Notes: generated from the sequence alone by a model not told the origin. Positions 54,720-64,000 are shown, numbered from the stretch's first letter. The stretch is DNA of 64,000 nucleotides from Paraburkholderia phytofirmans OLGA172 (GCF_001634365.1 NZ_CP014580.1:207009-271008); one strand, 5' to 3'. Made by a program: numbers and translations.

Positions 54720-55626
54720 CGTCATCTCCCGCCTAGTCGTACCCCGCCGTCAACGACATTTTGCGCTCCCGAATTTCGGGAGCATCGCTAGCGGCATTTG
54801 TGCGGATTATATCCGTTCATGTATAGAAGACAACCGCCAACATTGGCAGCGCCTGTGGTCTGGCACCACAGGGGGACTGGTAACCGAGCTCAGCGTCGAT
54901 GAGTTGCCTGTGATCGATTCCGTTGAATCGGAATCGCCGTCGTGGTTGACGGCCAGGACGAGTGCCTCCTCGGACACAGCCATGCTGCGCTGAAAAAAAC
55001 GGGCCAAGGCGCCGACCACACAGTAGACGGTTCAAGTAATGGCCCGGGCCGCCCACGCCGATTCAAAATTTGACCAACCGCGCCAGCCCTTGGGAGTCGT
55101 ACTCTACGGCACCCCGGCGGTCCGATTCAAACCGGTAGACAGCGCCGCGAAGCCCGGGCTCCCACTCCGAATTCTTCGTCCTCTAGACAATTCGTTCCTG
55201 ACGCTCACATCGTAGTCGGCATGCTTGATCTCAAGCAGCAATTTGCGACTCCAATCTGTAAACCCACGATCGCCCTGCCCTACGAGCACCTCCCCAGCGC
55301 AGGTATTCTTTCCTTCGCCAAACGCAAAAAATCGCCACATCTCATAATTGGAGTTAGCCGCGCGATCGACGTGCTGCGGAGTCTCGGATTGACAACTTTC
55401 TAGTTGCAAAGTTGACATCTCTAATGCGTTCTACGTTAATGCCGGGACCAGAACCGGCAGGCATGCGTCGGCGGCACCCGTTCCAGGTCGGCTTCCCGTG
55501 ACACTCGACGCGATCCACGCACGTGCGCGGGCAATGTCCTCGCTGCCCGTCGGGCGTCTCCCAGGCCCAGTCTGCTGTTTCCCGGGCACCGGCCGGGATC
55601 GGATGGATACCTTGCGCGTCCCGGCA
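54720..55626. other. Region between the ATPase module and the integrative segment, no gene supported
   Basis: About 900 bp. Several short frames exist on both strands, but none has a ribosome site or known family. It should contain the promoter of the HTH-ATPase unit. Confidence 0.4.
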
Positions 55627-56025
55627 TCAGTGACGCGGCGCAGTGTGCCCGTGCGAGGCGGCACAGTCGGCCGCGTGCTCCGCGAGCAGGCGCCGCATCG
55701 TCGCCAGCAGCTCGGGCACATCGACGGGCTTGCGCAGAAAGCCGTCGTACTGCACGAAGGCGGGCGGAGTTGACTCGGCAGACACCAGGATAAAAACCGT
55801 CCCCGCCAGACCGGATGTGTTCCGGATGTGATGGCAGAGCGTGCTGCCGGACATTTTCGGCATCCGCCAGTCGGCCACGACCACGTCAACCGGGCTCGTC
55901 GTCAGTACGGCCAGCGCCGCCTGGCCATCGCCTGCGGCTTTCACTTCGTATCCGTCGTGCTCGCAGCACAGTTCCCAGGCCGCCAGCGTCTCCGGCTCAT
56001 CGTCCACCAGCAGCACCGTCGTCAT
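55627..56025 (-). CDS. Receiver-only response regulator
   Basis: A 132-residue single-domain receiver. It has VDDE, phospho-acceptor D52 (VVADWRMPKMSG), LVSAES and LRKPVD with the switch Lys. It ends in a short tail without output domain. No kinase gene is adjacent. It lies at the edge of the very GC-rich segment. Confidence 0.88.
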   Translation of the reverse strand: MTTVLLVDDEPETLAAWELCCEHDGYEVKAAGDGQAALAVLTTSPVDVVVADWRMPKMSGSTLCHHIRNTSGLAGTVFILVSAESTPPAFVQYDGFLRKPVDVPELLATMRRLLAEHAADCAASHGHTAPRH

Positions 56026-56454
56026 GCGTCACTCCTACCCCCCGGCAATGTTCAGCGGGCGCCCGGGAACCCGCCGCACATCGGAGTCTGACTCGCAGCC
56101 GGACGCCACGCCCGCTTTTCGCGCAGCCCGGTGCCGGGTTCCGCCGGATTGCCGGAACGTCTCGAGTCCCATCCGCGTCACCCGTCTCCGCACGGCCGCC
56201 GCGTTGTCGTCGACGCGGGCATGCGCCGATCGGGCGGAGGCTGCCAGGAGGCGTAAGGCATAACGTACAGGGGAGCCGGGTATCCTCATACATACTAGCC
56301 AATCCTTCATACTTTTTAAGCTGACTTTCAGTCGAAGGGGCTCGGCTCCGCACGTGGCAGCAACGTGCCCCAGCTCCCGGATCGGGAATCCGGATCGGCT
56401 GATTTCGCGACAGTTCCCACCAGGCTGTCTGTCGGCGCGAACGCGGTGACCCGT
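56026..56454. other. Region without a supported gene
   Basis: A minus-strand frame at 56035-56310 (VDDNAAAVRRRVTRMGLETF) might be a small gene directly upstream of the receiver gene, but it lacks a clear start and family. Confidence 0.3.
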
Positions 56455-56772
56455 CTACTCATGGTCAAGCCGCGGCAGGTCCGCCAGCGTCTGGCCGGGA
56501 CCGGAATCCACGTCCACCGTTTCGATCCCTTCGCGACCCACCTCATCCACGACGCGCCGGACCTCCGGACCCGCGACGCGTTGTCCCTCCACCGGAAAAA
56601 CGGTCACCACGGTGTCGCCCCTGGCCAGCGCGTCGACCACCTCGATCACCGGCGATTCGTGCGGTACGACCTCAAACTGTTCGCCGCTCATGGAAACCTG
56701 TCCCCACAGTACGTGGGTGACCCTGTGCGAATCCGGCTCGAGCCGGACCGCGGTAATCGCGTGGACTGTCAT
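56455..56772 (-). CDS. Small conserved-looking protein of unknown function
   Basis: A 105-residue soluble, acidic protein (MTVHAITAVRLEPDSHRVTHVLWGQV, SPVIEVVDALARGDTVVTVFPV, a LADLPRLD end). GAGGA lies 7 nt before the ATG. I believe similar proteins are common in Burkholderiaceae accessory regions, but no function is known to me. Confidence 0.62.
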   Translation of the reverse strand: MTVHAITAVRLEPDSHRVTHVLWGQVSMSGEQFEVVPHESPVIEVVDALARGDTVVTVFPVEGQRVAGPEVRRVVDEVGREGIETVDVDSGPGQTLADLPRLDHE

Positions 56773-56983
56773 TGCACTTCCTCACTGGCTGGAAAATCCT
56801 GATAGGTAGGGACGCCCGCCGCTTTCCGGCGGCGCCGTTGCGACGCCGCGATACGCGCCGGGCGCCGGTGTGTAGCCGATGCGTGGCCGATGGCACCGCC
56901 GTCCCGCCTGCGCGGGCTGGCAGGCACGGACCCGGCGCGCGCGGCATCCGCCTCGGGCGAGGCCGGTGCCCGGGCTGCCGGCA

Positions 56984-58897
56984 TTACCCCGGCCCGTCAT
57001 CCGCAGCGTAATACTGCGCGGCCGCCTCCAGCATGCGCTGCTGCTCGGCGCGCACATAGATCGACGTCGTCTGCAGCGACGCGTGACCGAGAATCGCCTG
57101 CACCACGTCGACCGGCATCTCGCGTGCGACCGCGCGCGTGCCGAAGGTGTGCCGGAACGCGTGCGCGGAGGTGTTCGCGAGCTGGACCAGATGTGCTTTC
57201 GGGACGTCCGGCCACGCCGCAAATTCGACGGTCACACGCTGGATGGTCTGACGGACCAGATGCCCGAATGCATCGGCCGAATACGGCGCCTCGACGGCGC
57301 CACCGTGTTTGTCCAGCGCCGTGCCGGTCGCCGGAATCACCAGCGGCACGATCAGCGGCGCGGAGTCGAGCGGCGCATCGAAATCGCGCGCGCGATCGGC
57401 CCAGTGTTCGCGGAGCGCGCGCACCGTGGCCGCACTGACAGGGACTGTGCGCTGTTTGCGGCGCTTGCCGGTCACCGTCAGCGCCCAGACCGGGGCGCCG
57501 CCCGAAGGAAGCGGCGACAGGCGAAGGTTTTCGCGACGGGCGTGCGCCGCTTCATCACGCCGCAGCCCCGAATCGCCCATCAGCAGGATCGCCGCGCGCG
57601 CGGTGCGCCACTGCCGGGCTCCGGCGTCCTGTCCCTCCGCCTCGTCCCCGGCACAGCGGGCGTCGAGCGCGGCCCGCAGGCCCGTCCACAGGTCCGCCGG
57701 CAGCGCGCGCCCGACCTGCACCGCGACCTCGCGCGTGACGGTCACCGGATCGGTCACGGCGGCCCACGGATTGCCCGCCAGATACCGCACCTCGGTGAGC
57801 CATGTGAAGGCCGCCCGCAGCACCCGCACCGCATACGCCTGACTGTCGGGCGACAGGCCGCCAGGGGCAAAGGGTCGCCAGCGTCCGCCCGCGCGTGAGC
57901 GCTTCGGGCCGGTAAAGGCCGGCGACGGGGCCGCGAGGAAATCCTTGTACGCCTCACAGTCCTCGACCGTCATTGACGACACCGCGGTGCCGCGCACGAT
58001 CACGGCCCACAGCACCAGCCGCTCGAGCTCACGGGTGTACGCGCGACAGGTCGCCGGCCGGTCGCGGTACCGGTGCAGGTACGCATGGATCGCCGCCAGG
58101 TCGTGTGGCGCCCGGATGAACGCAAACGCGGTCGCCCGGTTGGTGCCGCGGCTCGCGGTTCCATGCGGCCCCTCCCCGCCGGACAACTCGGCTGGCACCG
58201 CGAGCCGCTCGAACGGCGCGAGGCGCGGCGCGTCCGGCGGACCGCCGATCACGACGACGGTCCCCTGCCCGCTGCCCGGTCTTTCGCCCTGCCCTGCGCC
58301 GGGTTCGGGTACCAGCAGACGGACGTCGACGTCAGCGTCCACGCGTGCGCCCAGCGTCGCCTCGTGCCGACGCAGCCACGCGACGATCGTCCGCGCGCGC
58401 AGCGGGCCGATGCGCGGCACCGATCGCCACCAGCTGCCGCCGTGCCGGTTGCACCAGTCGATGAGTTCCTGCAGCGTCGAGATGCCCTCGGCCGTCAGGC
58501 GCCGCGCGACTAGCGGCCGGAACCACAGGCCGACGCCGTGCGCCGGAGACGGCGTTGCCGCCGCCAGCTGCGCGGCCTGCTCGACCATGCGCAGCGTAAC
58601 CGCGGTGAGTTTCGCGCTGCCGTGCTTGCGGATCGAGGTTTTCAGATGATCGGCGAGCACACTGGAGCCGTTGAGCAGCGCGAGGCGCACCAGCTCGTCG
58701 CGCATCGCACCCAGGTAGCGCGCCATCGCCTCGGGCGTGGCCACATGCGGGGCGAGCTCAGGATCGTCGGCGTCGTAGTAGCGCCGCGCGATCGCCGCCG
58801 GCTCGATGCGCTGCACGAACGCGCGCAGCGCCGCGAAGTCGGTGCGGGTATAGGTGCGCGGCGGCGCCACGGTGAGCGATTGCGGCTGGTTGGCCAT
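56984..58897 (-). CDS. Large tyrosine recombinase / phage-type integrase
   Basis: A 637-residue integrase. An N-terminal accessory region (about 1-200, with an HhH-like WWRSVPRIGPLRARTIVAWL at 156-175) precedes a core-binding domain and the catalytic domain: R446 (GDSGLRRDE), H579-x2-R582 (HAFRHTFGTRA), H605 (LGHASLQTT) and nucleophile Y614. All catalytic residues are present. Integrases of this length are typical of Burkholderia integrative elements. It is probably active on the inverted-repeat sites near 61.3 kb or elsewhere; that link is inference. Confidence 0.92.
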   Translation of the reverse strand: MANQPQSLTVAPPRTYTRTDFAALRAFVQRIEPAAIARRYYDADDPELAPHVATPEAMARYLGAMRDELVRLALLNGSSVLADHLKTSIRKHGSAKLTAVTLRMVEQAAQLAAATPSPAHGVGLWFRPLVARRLTAEGISTLQELIDWCNRHGGSWWRSVPRIGPLRARTIVAWLRRHEATLGARVDADVDVRLLVPEPGAGQGERPGSGQGTVVVIGGPPDAPRLAPFERLAVPAELSGGEGPHGTASRGTNRATAFAFIRAPHDLAAIHAYLHRYRDRPATCRAYTRELERLVLWAVIVRGTAVSSMTVEDCEAYKDFLAAPSPAFTGPKRSRAGGRWRPFAPGGLSPDSQAYAVRVLRAAFTWLTEVRYLAGNPWAAVTDPVTVTREVAVQVGRALPADLWTGLRAALDARCAGDEAEGQDAGARQWRTARAAILLMGDSGLRRDEAAHARRENLRLSPLPSGGAPVWALTVTGKRRKQRTVPVSAATVRALREHWADRARDFDAPLDSAPLIVPLVIPATGTALDKHGGAVEAPYSADAFGHLVRQTIQRVTVEFAAWPDVPKAHLVQLANTSAHAFRHTFGTRAVAREMPVDVVQAILGHASLQTTSIYVRAEQQRMLEAAAQYYAADDGPG

Positions 58898-58900
58898 CGG

Positions 58901-60094
58901 TCAGTCCGCCGCCGCAAAATCCGTCCGCGTGTGCGCGACCCCGACGGCATTCCACAGCACGTCGAACGCGGGTCGCAGCACGGTCAGCGGATCAACGCTG
59001 AAGTCCTCGAGGTAGACCGGCGGCGCCACCAGTTGCGTGAGATGCGCCGGCAGTGCCGGATAGGCTGCACCGCCCCGCGGGAGTTCGTAACCGATCTGGG
59101 TACCCGGCGCGAACAGCCAGTTCAGCAGCAGGTAGGCCGGCGCCGGCACCTCCAGCGCGGCCAGCGTGTCGGCGACGGCCCGGAAACCGTAACGGACCAG
59201 CGGCACCTCGTAGAGTTCGGGGTACACCACCCACAACTCTTCGTCATCCCGCTGCCCCCAGCCCCGTCGCAGCAATGCGCCGGCGACGAGTTCCACGCAA
59301 CCATCCCGGTAGAGCTGGGCGTAGGCGGTCTGCTCTTCGTCCTCGTTACGGTCGCCCATGCAGAGCACGCCGTGCAGATTGACTCGGGGTTGCCCCAGCG
59401 CACGTCCGCCGGGCGACGCCGTCTGCAGCTTCGCGGCCACCGCGCGCAGTGCGTCGACATCGTGCCCATCCGGCCGCGTGACCGCGGACACCGGGACCAC
59501 ATGACAGACGCAGGCGGGCAGCGCGAGATCCGGCACCGGACCCTCATGCCGGACGATCCGCGCAAGCGCGTCATTCCGAACGGCCAGCACCTGCTGGGCC
59601 AAGGAGGCACTTATTGCGAACGCATTGCGGATACCGTGGATGTCCATGGGTTCCTTGCCAACCGAGGTGCGGGCATAGAAGTGATTGTCGCGGGTGACGC
59701 GGTGTGGCGCGGCCGGACTCGGAGCGACGCGCAGCACGACCACGTGGCCGCCACTGGCGAACGGCACTGGGTGCGCGTGCAGGCCGCCGCTGACGCGCGG
59801 CTCGAGCAGGTCGCGCAGCGCATTGGTCAGCGTCAGCAACTCGGCGTCGAGGTTAGCGAGCCGCAGCGGCACGATCGCGGCTGCGGCGCCGCCCTCCTCC
59901 CGCATGCCGAACACGAGGTCGCCGCCCAGCGAGTTCGCGAACGCGCACACGTCCTTGGCCAGCTCGGCGCGCGCGTCGCGGTCGGCCGGCCAGTCGCGCT
60001 TGTAGTCGAGCGTGCGGCTTTCGCGCACGCCGTGGTCGATCAGGGCCTGGAGGTCGGCTTCGGTGACGGCGTCGAGGCGGGCACGTGGGATCAC
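58901..60094 (-). CDS. AlbA_2-domain (Schlafen-like) putative nucleic-acid-binding protein
   Basis: A 397-residue protein starting with GTG at 60094 behind AAAGGA. The N-terminal AlbA_2 domain is visible as ESRTLDYKRDWP, then AKDVCAFANSLGGDLVFGM, then a TRDNHFYARTSVGKEPM segment. The C-terminal part is unassigned. AlbA_2 proteins occur in transcription control, tRNA-targeting and defence contexts; no further function can be read. It ends 3 nt before the integrase start, so the two form an operon. Confidence 0.8.
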   Translation of the reverse strand: MIPRARLDAVTEADLQALIDHGVRESRTLDYKRDWPADRDARAELAKDVCAFANSLGGDLVFGMREEGGAAAAIVPLRLANLDAELLTLTNALRDLLEPRVSGGLHAHPVPFASGGHVVVLRVAPSPAAPHRVTRDNHFYARTSVGKEPMDIHGIRNAFAISASLAQQVLAVRNDALARIVRHEGPVPDLALPACVCHVVPVSAVTRPDGHDVDALRAVAAKLQTASPGGRALGQPRVNLHGVLCMGDRNEDEEQTAYAQLYRDGCVELVAGALLRRGWGQRDDEELWVVYPELYEVPLVRYGFRAVADTLAALEVPAPAYLLLNWLFAPGTQIGYELPRGGAAYPALPAHLTQLVAPPVYLEDFSVDPLTVLRPAFDVLWNAVGVAHTRTDFAAAD

Positions 60095-60287
60095 GCGATG
60101 GTTCCTTTGCGAGGGCAAAGCCTTATAACAGGGTGCGCGTCCCGCGGGGTCAACGTGAGCACCGGGACTTCCGGCTGATTCCGGCGATCGGCTACTCCGA
60201 CAAACTGTCGGGCGATCAGATGGTCGGTTGTCGTCGACGTTTGCTCGCGACCGCAGTCCGCACACGTCTTGCCGCGATCTTTCTTAC

Positions 60288-60608
60288 TCATGGCTGTCGC
60301 GTCGCGAGTTGGAGCATGCCGGCGTCGACCAGAACATCGCGCACGGCATGCACAAATTCCGCAAATGGCCGGTCGCCCTCGTAAAGCTCTGGCGCGTCAA
60401 AAGCTGCTTCGACCTTCTTAATAGTCAACGCCTTCTCGAAGCCATCCCGCTCGCCTTCAAGTTCCTCGATCAAGGCATCGAGCTCCCGAATGATCACATC
60501 ATAGGCATCAAAAGAAGGGTCGACGTCCGCCCGGGCATTGAGCAGTGTTTCTCGGGCGCCACGTAGCGCATCGATCTCCCGCTGCGCGCGATCAGACAGC
60601 CGCTTCAT
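60288..60608 (-). CDS. Small coiled-coil protein of unknown function
   Basis: A 106-residue, highly charged helical protein (MKRLSDRAQREIDALRGARE, IIRELDALIEELEGERDGFEKAL). The ATG at 60608 follows AAGGAGCGAGG. It is the first gene upstream of the AlbA_2-integrase pair on the same strand. Confidence 0.65.
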   Translation of the reverse strand: MKRLSDRAQREIDALRGARETLLNARADVDPSFDAYDVIIRELDALIEELEGERDGFEKALTIKKVEAAFDAPELYEGDRPFAEFVHAVRDVLVDAGMLQLATRQP

Positions 60609-60725
60609 TCCCTCGCTCCTTCGATTGGGCTTGATCGCGCACCGGCGCCCCGGGCGCCCCATACCAGATGACCGACCCATTGCCGCACCTGTGTGGTGGT
60701 GTGGAAGGCCAGTTCGTAGTGACCT

Positions 60726-61178
60726 TCATGGCAGGAGTACTTGTTTTGTCAGCAACGCGTCCCAGTCCTTGACGGCCTCGTGGACGAGCGATGTTGCCGA
60801 TCTTGGCGAGCCGTCGGCGAGCGTGACGATGTAGTCGACGTCAATTGGGCGGGGTTGGCCGAGATGGACGGTGACGTTCGTGGACGTTACAAAGGCGCGT
60901 GCGCCGTTTCCGCGGCGGCGCAGGTGCTTGGACGCATTGGCGAGGTCCGCGACGATGCGAAGGGACGGGTAACCATCAACCAGCCCCTCTATCAACATGC
61001 CGACGCCCGCGCCCGGATCGTTCTGGATCCAGTCCTTCAGGTGCCAGCAGTCTTGCATGAAGTGGTGAAGGTCGTCGTCATATGCCACGGAGCTCGTATA
61101 CGGACTCGTCACGCGGGCGTATGACCGTTGCATGCGGTCATATTGGGCACGCCAGCCGGTGAGCGACGGTGTGAGCAT
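60726..61178 (-). CDS. Unknown soluble protein
   Basis: A 150-residue protein. It contains YDDDLHHFMQDCWHLKDWIQND and LRIVADLANASKHL, a helical pattern reminiscent of HEPN-like or Abi-like nucleic-acid proteins, but the R-x4-6-H motif is not clear. A start at 61178 (MLTPSLTGW) is chosen. It belongs to the integrative segment. Confidence 0.6.
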   Translation of the reverse strand: MLTPSLTGWRAQYDRMQRSYARVTSPYTSSVAYDDDLHHFMQDCWHLKDWIQNDPGAGVGMLIEGLVDGYPSLRIVADLANASKHLRRRGNGARAFVTSTNVTVHLGQPRPIDVDYIVTLADGSPRSATSLVHEAVKDWDALLTKQVLLP

Positions 61179-61260
61179 GGTCAGGCTTCTCCGAACGGCT
61201 AACAGTGCCGGCTGTGGTGGTATGCGCACCCCTTCGTCTTTCCATGGCGGCCAAAACAAG

Positions 61261-61300
61261 GGGAAACCCTAATCATTGATGTGACGTAACGGGGTTTCCC
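61261..61300. repeat. Perfect inverted repeat, 9-bp arms
   Basis: GGGAAACCC (61261-61269) and GGGTTTCCC (61292-61300) with a 22-nt spacer, just upstream of the gene at 60726-61178. Confidence 0.8.
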
Positions 61301-61324
61301 GCTATTCTAGCCATTAAACGCTTA

Positions 61325-61420
61325 TCTGCTAATAACAATTAGCAGACAATGCCCCCACCGGAAAAACGGCCCAGCCGCACCGGAAACCGATCATACGACC
61401 GTCCAGGCGCCACGCCCTGC
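61325..61420. repeat. Repeat unit copy 1 with TCTGCTAAT/ATTAGCAGA dyad
   Basis: A perfect 9-bp dyad around AACA (61325-61346) is followed by about 75 bp that recur in copy 2 at 61685-61780. Confidence 0.7.
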
Positions 61421-61475
61421 CCGTCTCTCAACGCACCGGCCGACCGATTCCACCTGCCCGTGCCCCGGCAAGCCG

Positions 61476-61505
61476 CCATACCGCTAACAGGAGTTAGCGG
61501 TATGG
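61476..61505. repeat. Perfect inverted repeat, 13-bp arms
   Basis: CCATACCGCTAAC / GTTAGCGGTATGG around AGGA. It shares the core GCTAA-N6-TTAGC with the dyad at 61325-61346. Confidence 0.85.
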
Positions 61506-61684
61506 AACCGCGACAGAAAAAACAGGCCGTCGATGGCCGATCGCGCGGACCGCTTCGCGATGCGGGGCGGAGCCGCGACGGGCGGCCAGTCTTGCCCTCC
61601 CGCCGCTGCGTCGTGGGTTGTCCCGTGCCGTGAGCACCGACCACCTTTACATGAGAGCCACCCTCCACCGCCCTGCCGGGCCTG

Positions 61685-61780
61685 TCTGCCAATCCCGATT
61701 CGCAGACAAGCCACCATCGGAAAACGGCCAACTGGCGCCGGAAACCCCGCCACATGACCGTGCGGACACCGCGCCCTGCT
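61685..61780. repeat. Repeat unit copy 2
   Basis: The dyad TCTGCCAAT / ATTCGCAGA has one mismatch and is followed by sequence resembling copy 1. The unit spacing is 360 bp. Confidence 0.65.
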
Positions 61781-61905
61781 GATGTCAACCTGCTGCCCGG
61801 CGCGGCCCCGCCGGGCTCGGCGATGCACTGCGCCGGCGCGACGTCACCGCGCTGCTCGTGCAGGCCTTGGCCGGAGCCCTAGAGTGAACCCGCTGGCCCC
61901 AAACG

Positions 61906-62225
61906 GTGCCGGCCGGTGAGCCGTTCGACAGTCTCGCCGCTGCGCTTCTAACCCGCCAGGACAACGCCAAACCGGCGGGAGACTGGCTCGCCGGCTGGAA
62001 ACCCGCGCGCGACGAATGCCACGACAATTTCGACCACTAGGTCGCCGTGCAGCCGGAGGCCGGCGCCGGGCACGGCTGGCTGCACGACGGGTTCAACGGC
62101 GTCATCCACCGGTTTGTCGCGCACTCTGTGATCCTCATCACCGGCAGGCTCGTGGACCTGACGGCGCCGTCCAGCGGACCCGCGCGGCTGTTCATCGAGC
62201 ACCCGCGTAGCGTGCGTTTTTTTGC
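61906..62225 (+). pseudogene. Unknown gene with an in-frame TAG
   Basis: The frame reads ARDECHDNFDH, then TAG (62038-62040), then VAVQPEAGAGHGWLHDG and HRFVAHSVILITGRLVDLT. The pattern (ECHxN...W/H...G-W...HFVAHSVV...G-LVDLT) recalls a family of small proteins of unknown function in Proteobacteria. The stop suggests decay. Confidence 0.5.
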
Positions 62226-62493
62226 GGTGCGATGCCCGCCCCAGTTGGCTCACGAGGGGTCCGGATCGTCCTTCCCGCAGCGGCCGACGCGCTCGGGCTC
62301 ACCCCGGATTTCCACGCCCGACGGTCCGTCTGAGGGAGCCTGCCTGTGAACGGCCTCGCGTCGCCCTTGCCCGCAACCGTGACAACCACCGCCACTATGG
62401 CGTTCCAGTCCTGCGCGCGCGGGCCGGCACGGGCGGATTGCACTCAGACCGTTAGTTGCGTTATCGGCTTTACCGCAGTCAAGTCAGGGTACC

Positions 62494-63728
62494 GTGATGA
62501 CGCCACTCGGTCGTTCTGAACCGGAAACCGCCGTCGCCTCTGCGGCACCGCGGACGATTGTCCGTCCGCCCGACCGGCGTGAGAGTCCGATCCTGCCGGC
62601 GGAACTGTCCGACGAGGACGTGGTTGGTCGCTGGCTTGCGGCCAAGGCTATCGGCGGCGGGCGCCTAGCCACCGCCACGCTCGCGCAGTACCGCACCGAG
62701 GCCGAGCGGATGCTCTGGTACGCGCGGCAAGTGAATACACCGATCTCGGCGTGAGGTTGGACGAGTTTCCCGCATACATCGGCTTCCTGCAAGCGCTGGC
62801 GCCGTGGGCGATTCGCAAACCAGGCGTACGGCGCGGCTCGCCCGACTGGCGACCGTTCATCGGACCGCTGACCGACCGCTCGGCCTGCCAGACTCGGAAA
62901 ATCGTCACGTCGCTGTTCGATTGGCTGCGTGACGTCGGCTATCTGCAGCTGAATCCGGACGCCGCGACCCGGAGAAGCTCCTGTCACCGGACGACACGGC
63001 GCTGCTGCCTGAAGCGATTGGTGCCCGCCCGGGCGCCAAATCGGGCCGTGAGGCGCGTCTCGCGAAGGCGCGCGGCCAGTCCGCGGTGAACTTGTTTGAA
63101 CGGACCGGCCTGCGCATTACCGAGGTGGTGCAGTGCTGGATGGGCCATATGAGCATCGAACCGGTGCTGCAGGCCCTCCGCTGCGAGTTTCCGGACGTCC
63201 CACGGTTCCAGTGGCTGCTGCGGGTCAAGCGCGGCAACGCCCGTTGGGCTGGATGCCGTGCGACGAAATTGCGCTATCGTTGCAGGCCTGCCGGATCGCG
63301 TTTGGCCTGGCAGCGCTGCCGCTGCCGGACGAAGACCTGCCGTTGCGCTGTCGGTGCGACGCTCCGGCTGCGGCGAACTCAAGGGCATCCGTAGCCGCAC
63401 GGCGATCTGGAAACCGGTCACCGGGCTGTGCAGCGAGGCGCTCGCCTACGCCCGCGCCCATGGCAGGCTCGACGATGCCGACCGGTTTGGACGAGCGTCC
63501 ACGCACTGGCTGCGTCACACCTGCGCCAAAGGGCTCGCGCATGCGGTCCGTGACGGCCCGAACGCCCCTGCGGCGCTTGAAAGCATCAACCACAGCGATC
63601 TGCGGACCTGCGGCCAGTACGTTCGACGGCGAACCCGTGAAACGCGCGCTGGCGAGGCAGCTGCCCCGTTCACGTGCGACACGGTAACAGTCGGCGTCGC
63701 ACGACTGCTGGAAGCCGCCGCACATTAA
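62494..63728 (+). pseudogene. Second tyrosine-recombinase gene, frameshifted
   Basis: Successive frames encode an N-terminus (LSDEDVVGRWLAAKAIGG...TLAQYRTEAERMLWY), a core-binding part (FPAYIGFLQALAP...IVTSLFDWLRDVGYLQLNP) and a catalytic end (HWLRHTCAKGLAHAV...YVRRRTRETRAGEAA). At least three frame changes separate them. The layout is that of integrases in Burkholderia elements. It is a decayed relative of the recombinase at 56984-58897 or of a neighbouring element. Confidence 0.82.
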
Positions 63729-64000
63729 GATCTCCTCGTCCTCATGATCGGCGCGGCGAGTGTGGCAGGCAGGGTGGCGACGAAGGCCGCTTGCCAGTGC
63801 TCGGCGCGCAACGCGCGGCGTACCTACGCACCAGTCATGATCTGTCATTGACGCGGTGTTTTTTGCCGATCACAATCCGGCGCACACGGTTTCTGTCGAA
63901 GGAACCGTCGCCCGCGCAACTGGCCATGGCGTCGTAAACCTCGGAGGTCTTGCGTCGCAGGAGTCGGCCTGTTGGACCGCCGTCTGCCCGGCCCGGGCCT
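63729..64000. other. End of window, nothing recognised
   Basis: No supported gene or dyad was found. Confidence 0.4.

Larger units (their letters stand above)
61179..61905. other. Non-coding stretch with inverted and direct repeats
   Basis: It holds the inverted repeats at 61261-61300, 61325-61346 and 61476-61505 and a degenerate direct repeat (61325-61420 and 61685-61780). No coding frame is supported. It may be a recombination or replication region of the integrative element. Confidence 0.5.

Noticed and set aside
58538..60178. A 546-codon plus-strand frame
   Set aside because: Antisense to the integrase and AlbA_2 genes, whose catalytic and domain motifs are clear on the minus strand.
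61261..61780. CRISPR array or integron attC array
   Set aside because: Only two diverged units with 360-bp spacing; no short regular repeats and no attC R/L boxes.

Overview
The window looks like an accessory region of a Burkholderiaceae genome (Paraburkholderia, Caballeronia or Burkholderia type). The reasons are high GC, GC3-rich codon use, the gene content (arcDABC, tandem universal stress proteins, Acg-type nitroreductase, YoaK/DUF1275, paired cytochromes) and the insertion-sequence families. The assignment rests on gene content only; no search was run.

Region 1 (1-43 kb) is a low-oxygen and energy-stress island. It starts with the arginine deiminase operon arcD-arcA-arcB-arcC. It continues with five universal stress protein (USP) genes or tandem genes within the first 26 kb and a sixth at 41 kb, a CHASE-PAS histidine kinase with its NarL-type response regulator, a receiver-only regulator overlapping an FNR/ANR-type oxygen sensor (C38/C41/C47/C140), an Acg-like nitroreductase, a small c-type cytochrome with two unknown partner genes, acetyl-CoA synthetase plus an acetate-permease-like gene, a DUF1275 membrane protein, hemerythrin-like proteins, a divergent HPF-like ribosome-hibernation protein, a diguanylate cyclase and a slipin. 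At least ten palindromes of the form TTGAY-N4-RTCAA lie upstream of these genes. For most of them a -10-like hexamer sits with its centre exactly 31 bp from the palindrome centre, the layout expected of class II FNR-activated promoters. The island therefore probably encodes both its oxygen sensor and that sensor's regulon.

The centre (28-38.6 kb) mixes decayed DNA with a complete operon. The decayed part holds an MHYT fragment, an H-NS C-terminal fragment, a broken tniB-tniQ pair, an IS256 fragment and two NarL DNA-binding domains without receivers. The operon encodes a cytoplasmic [NiFe] hydrogenase with the beta-gamma-delta-alpha layout of group 3b NAD(P)-linked enzymes. It also carries a cyclic-nucleotide-binding-fold protein, a maturation protease and a HypA-like protein that lacks the zinc domain. 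No other hyp gene is in the window, so maturation must depend on genes elsewhere.

Region 42-54 kb is rich in mobile DNA: two IS6-family copies (one with an in-frame stop), a protein made of repeated IS630-type DNA-binding modules without a catalytic domain, and a repeat-family gene of unknown class. That last gene lies between a diheme cytochrome c and a fused cytochrome-porin resembling Cyc2, a possible outer-membrane electron conduit. Further on are another hemerythrin, a SpoIIAA-like protein and an AAA ATPase plus subtilisin-like protease pair whose protease is cut off by an IS6 element.

Region 55.4-64 kb is a very GC-rich integrative segment. It carries a lone receiver, a large tyrosine recombinase, an AlbA_2-domain protein, several unknown genes, a repeat-containing non-coding stretch with perfect inverted repeats, and a second, heavily frameshifted integrase.

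No rRNA, tRNA or CRISPR array was recognised.
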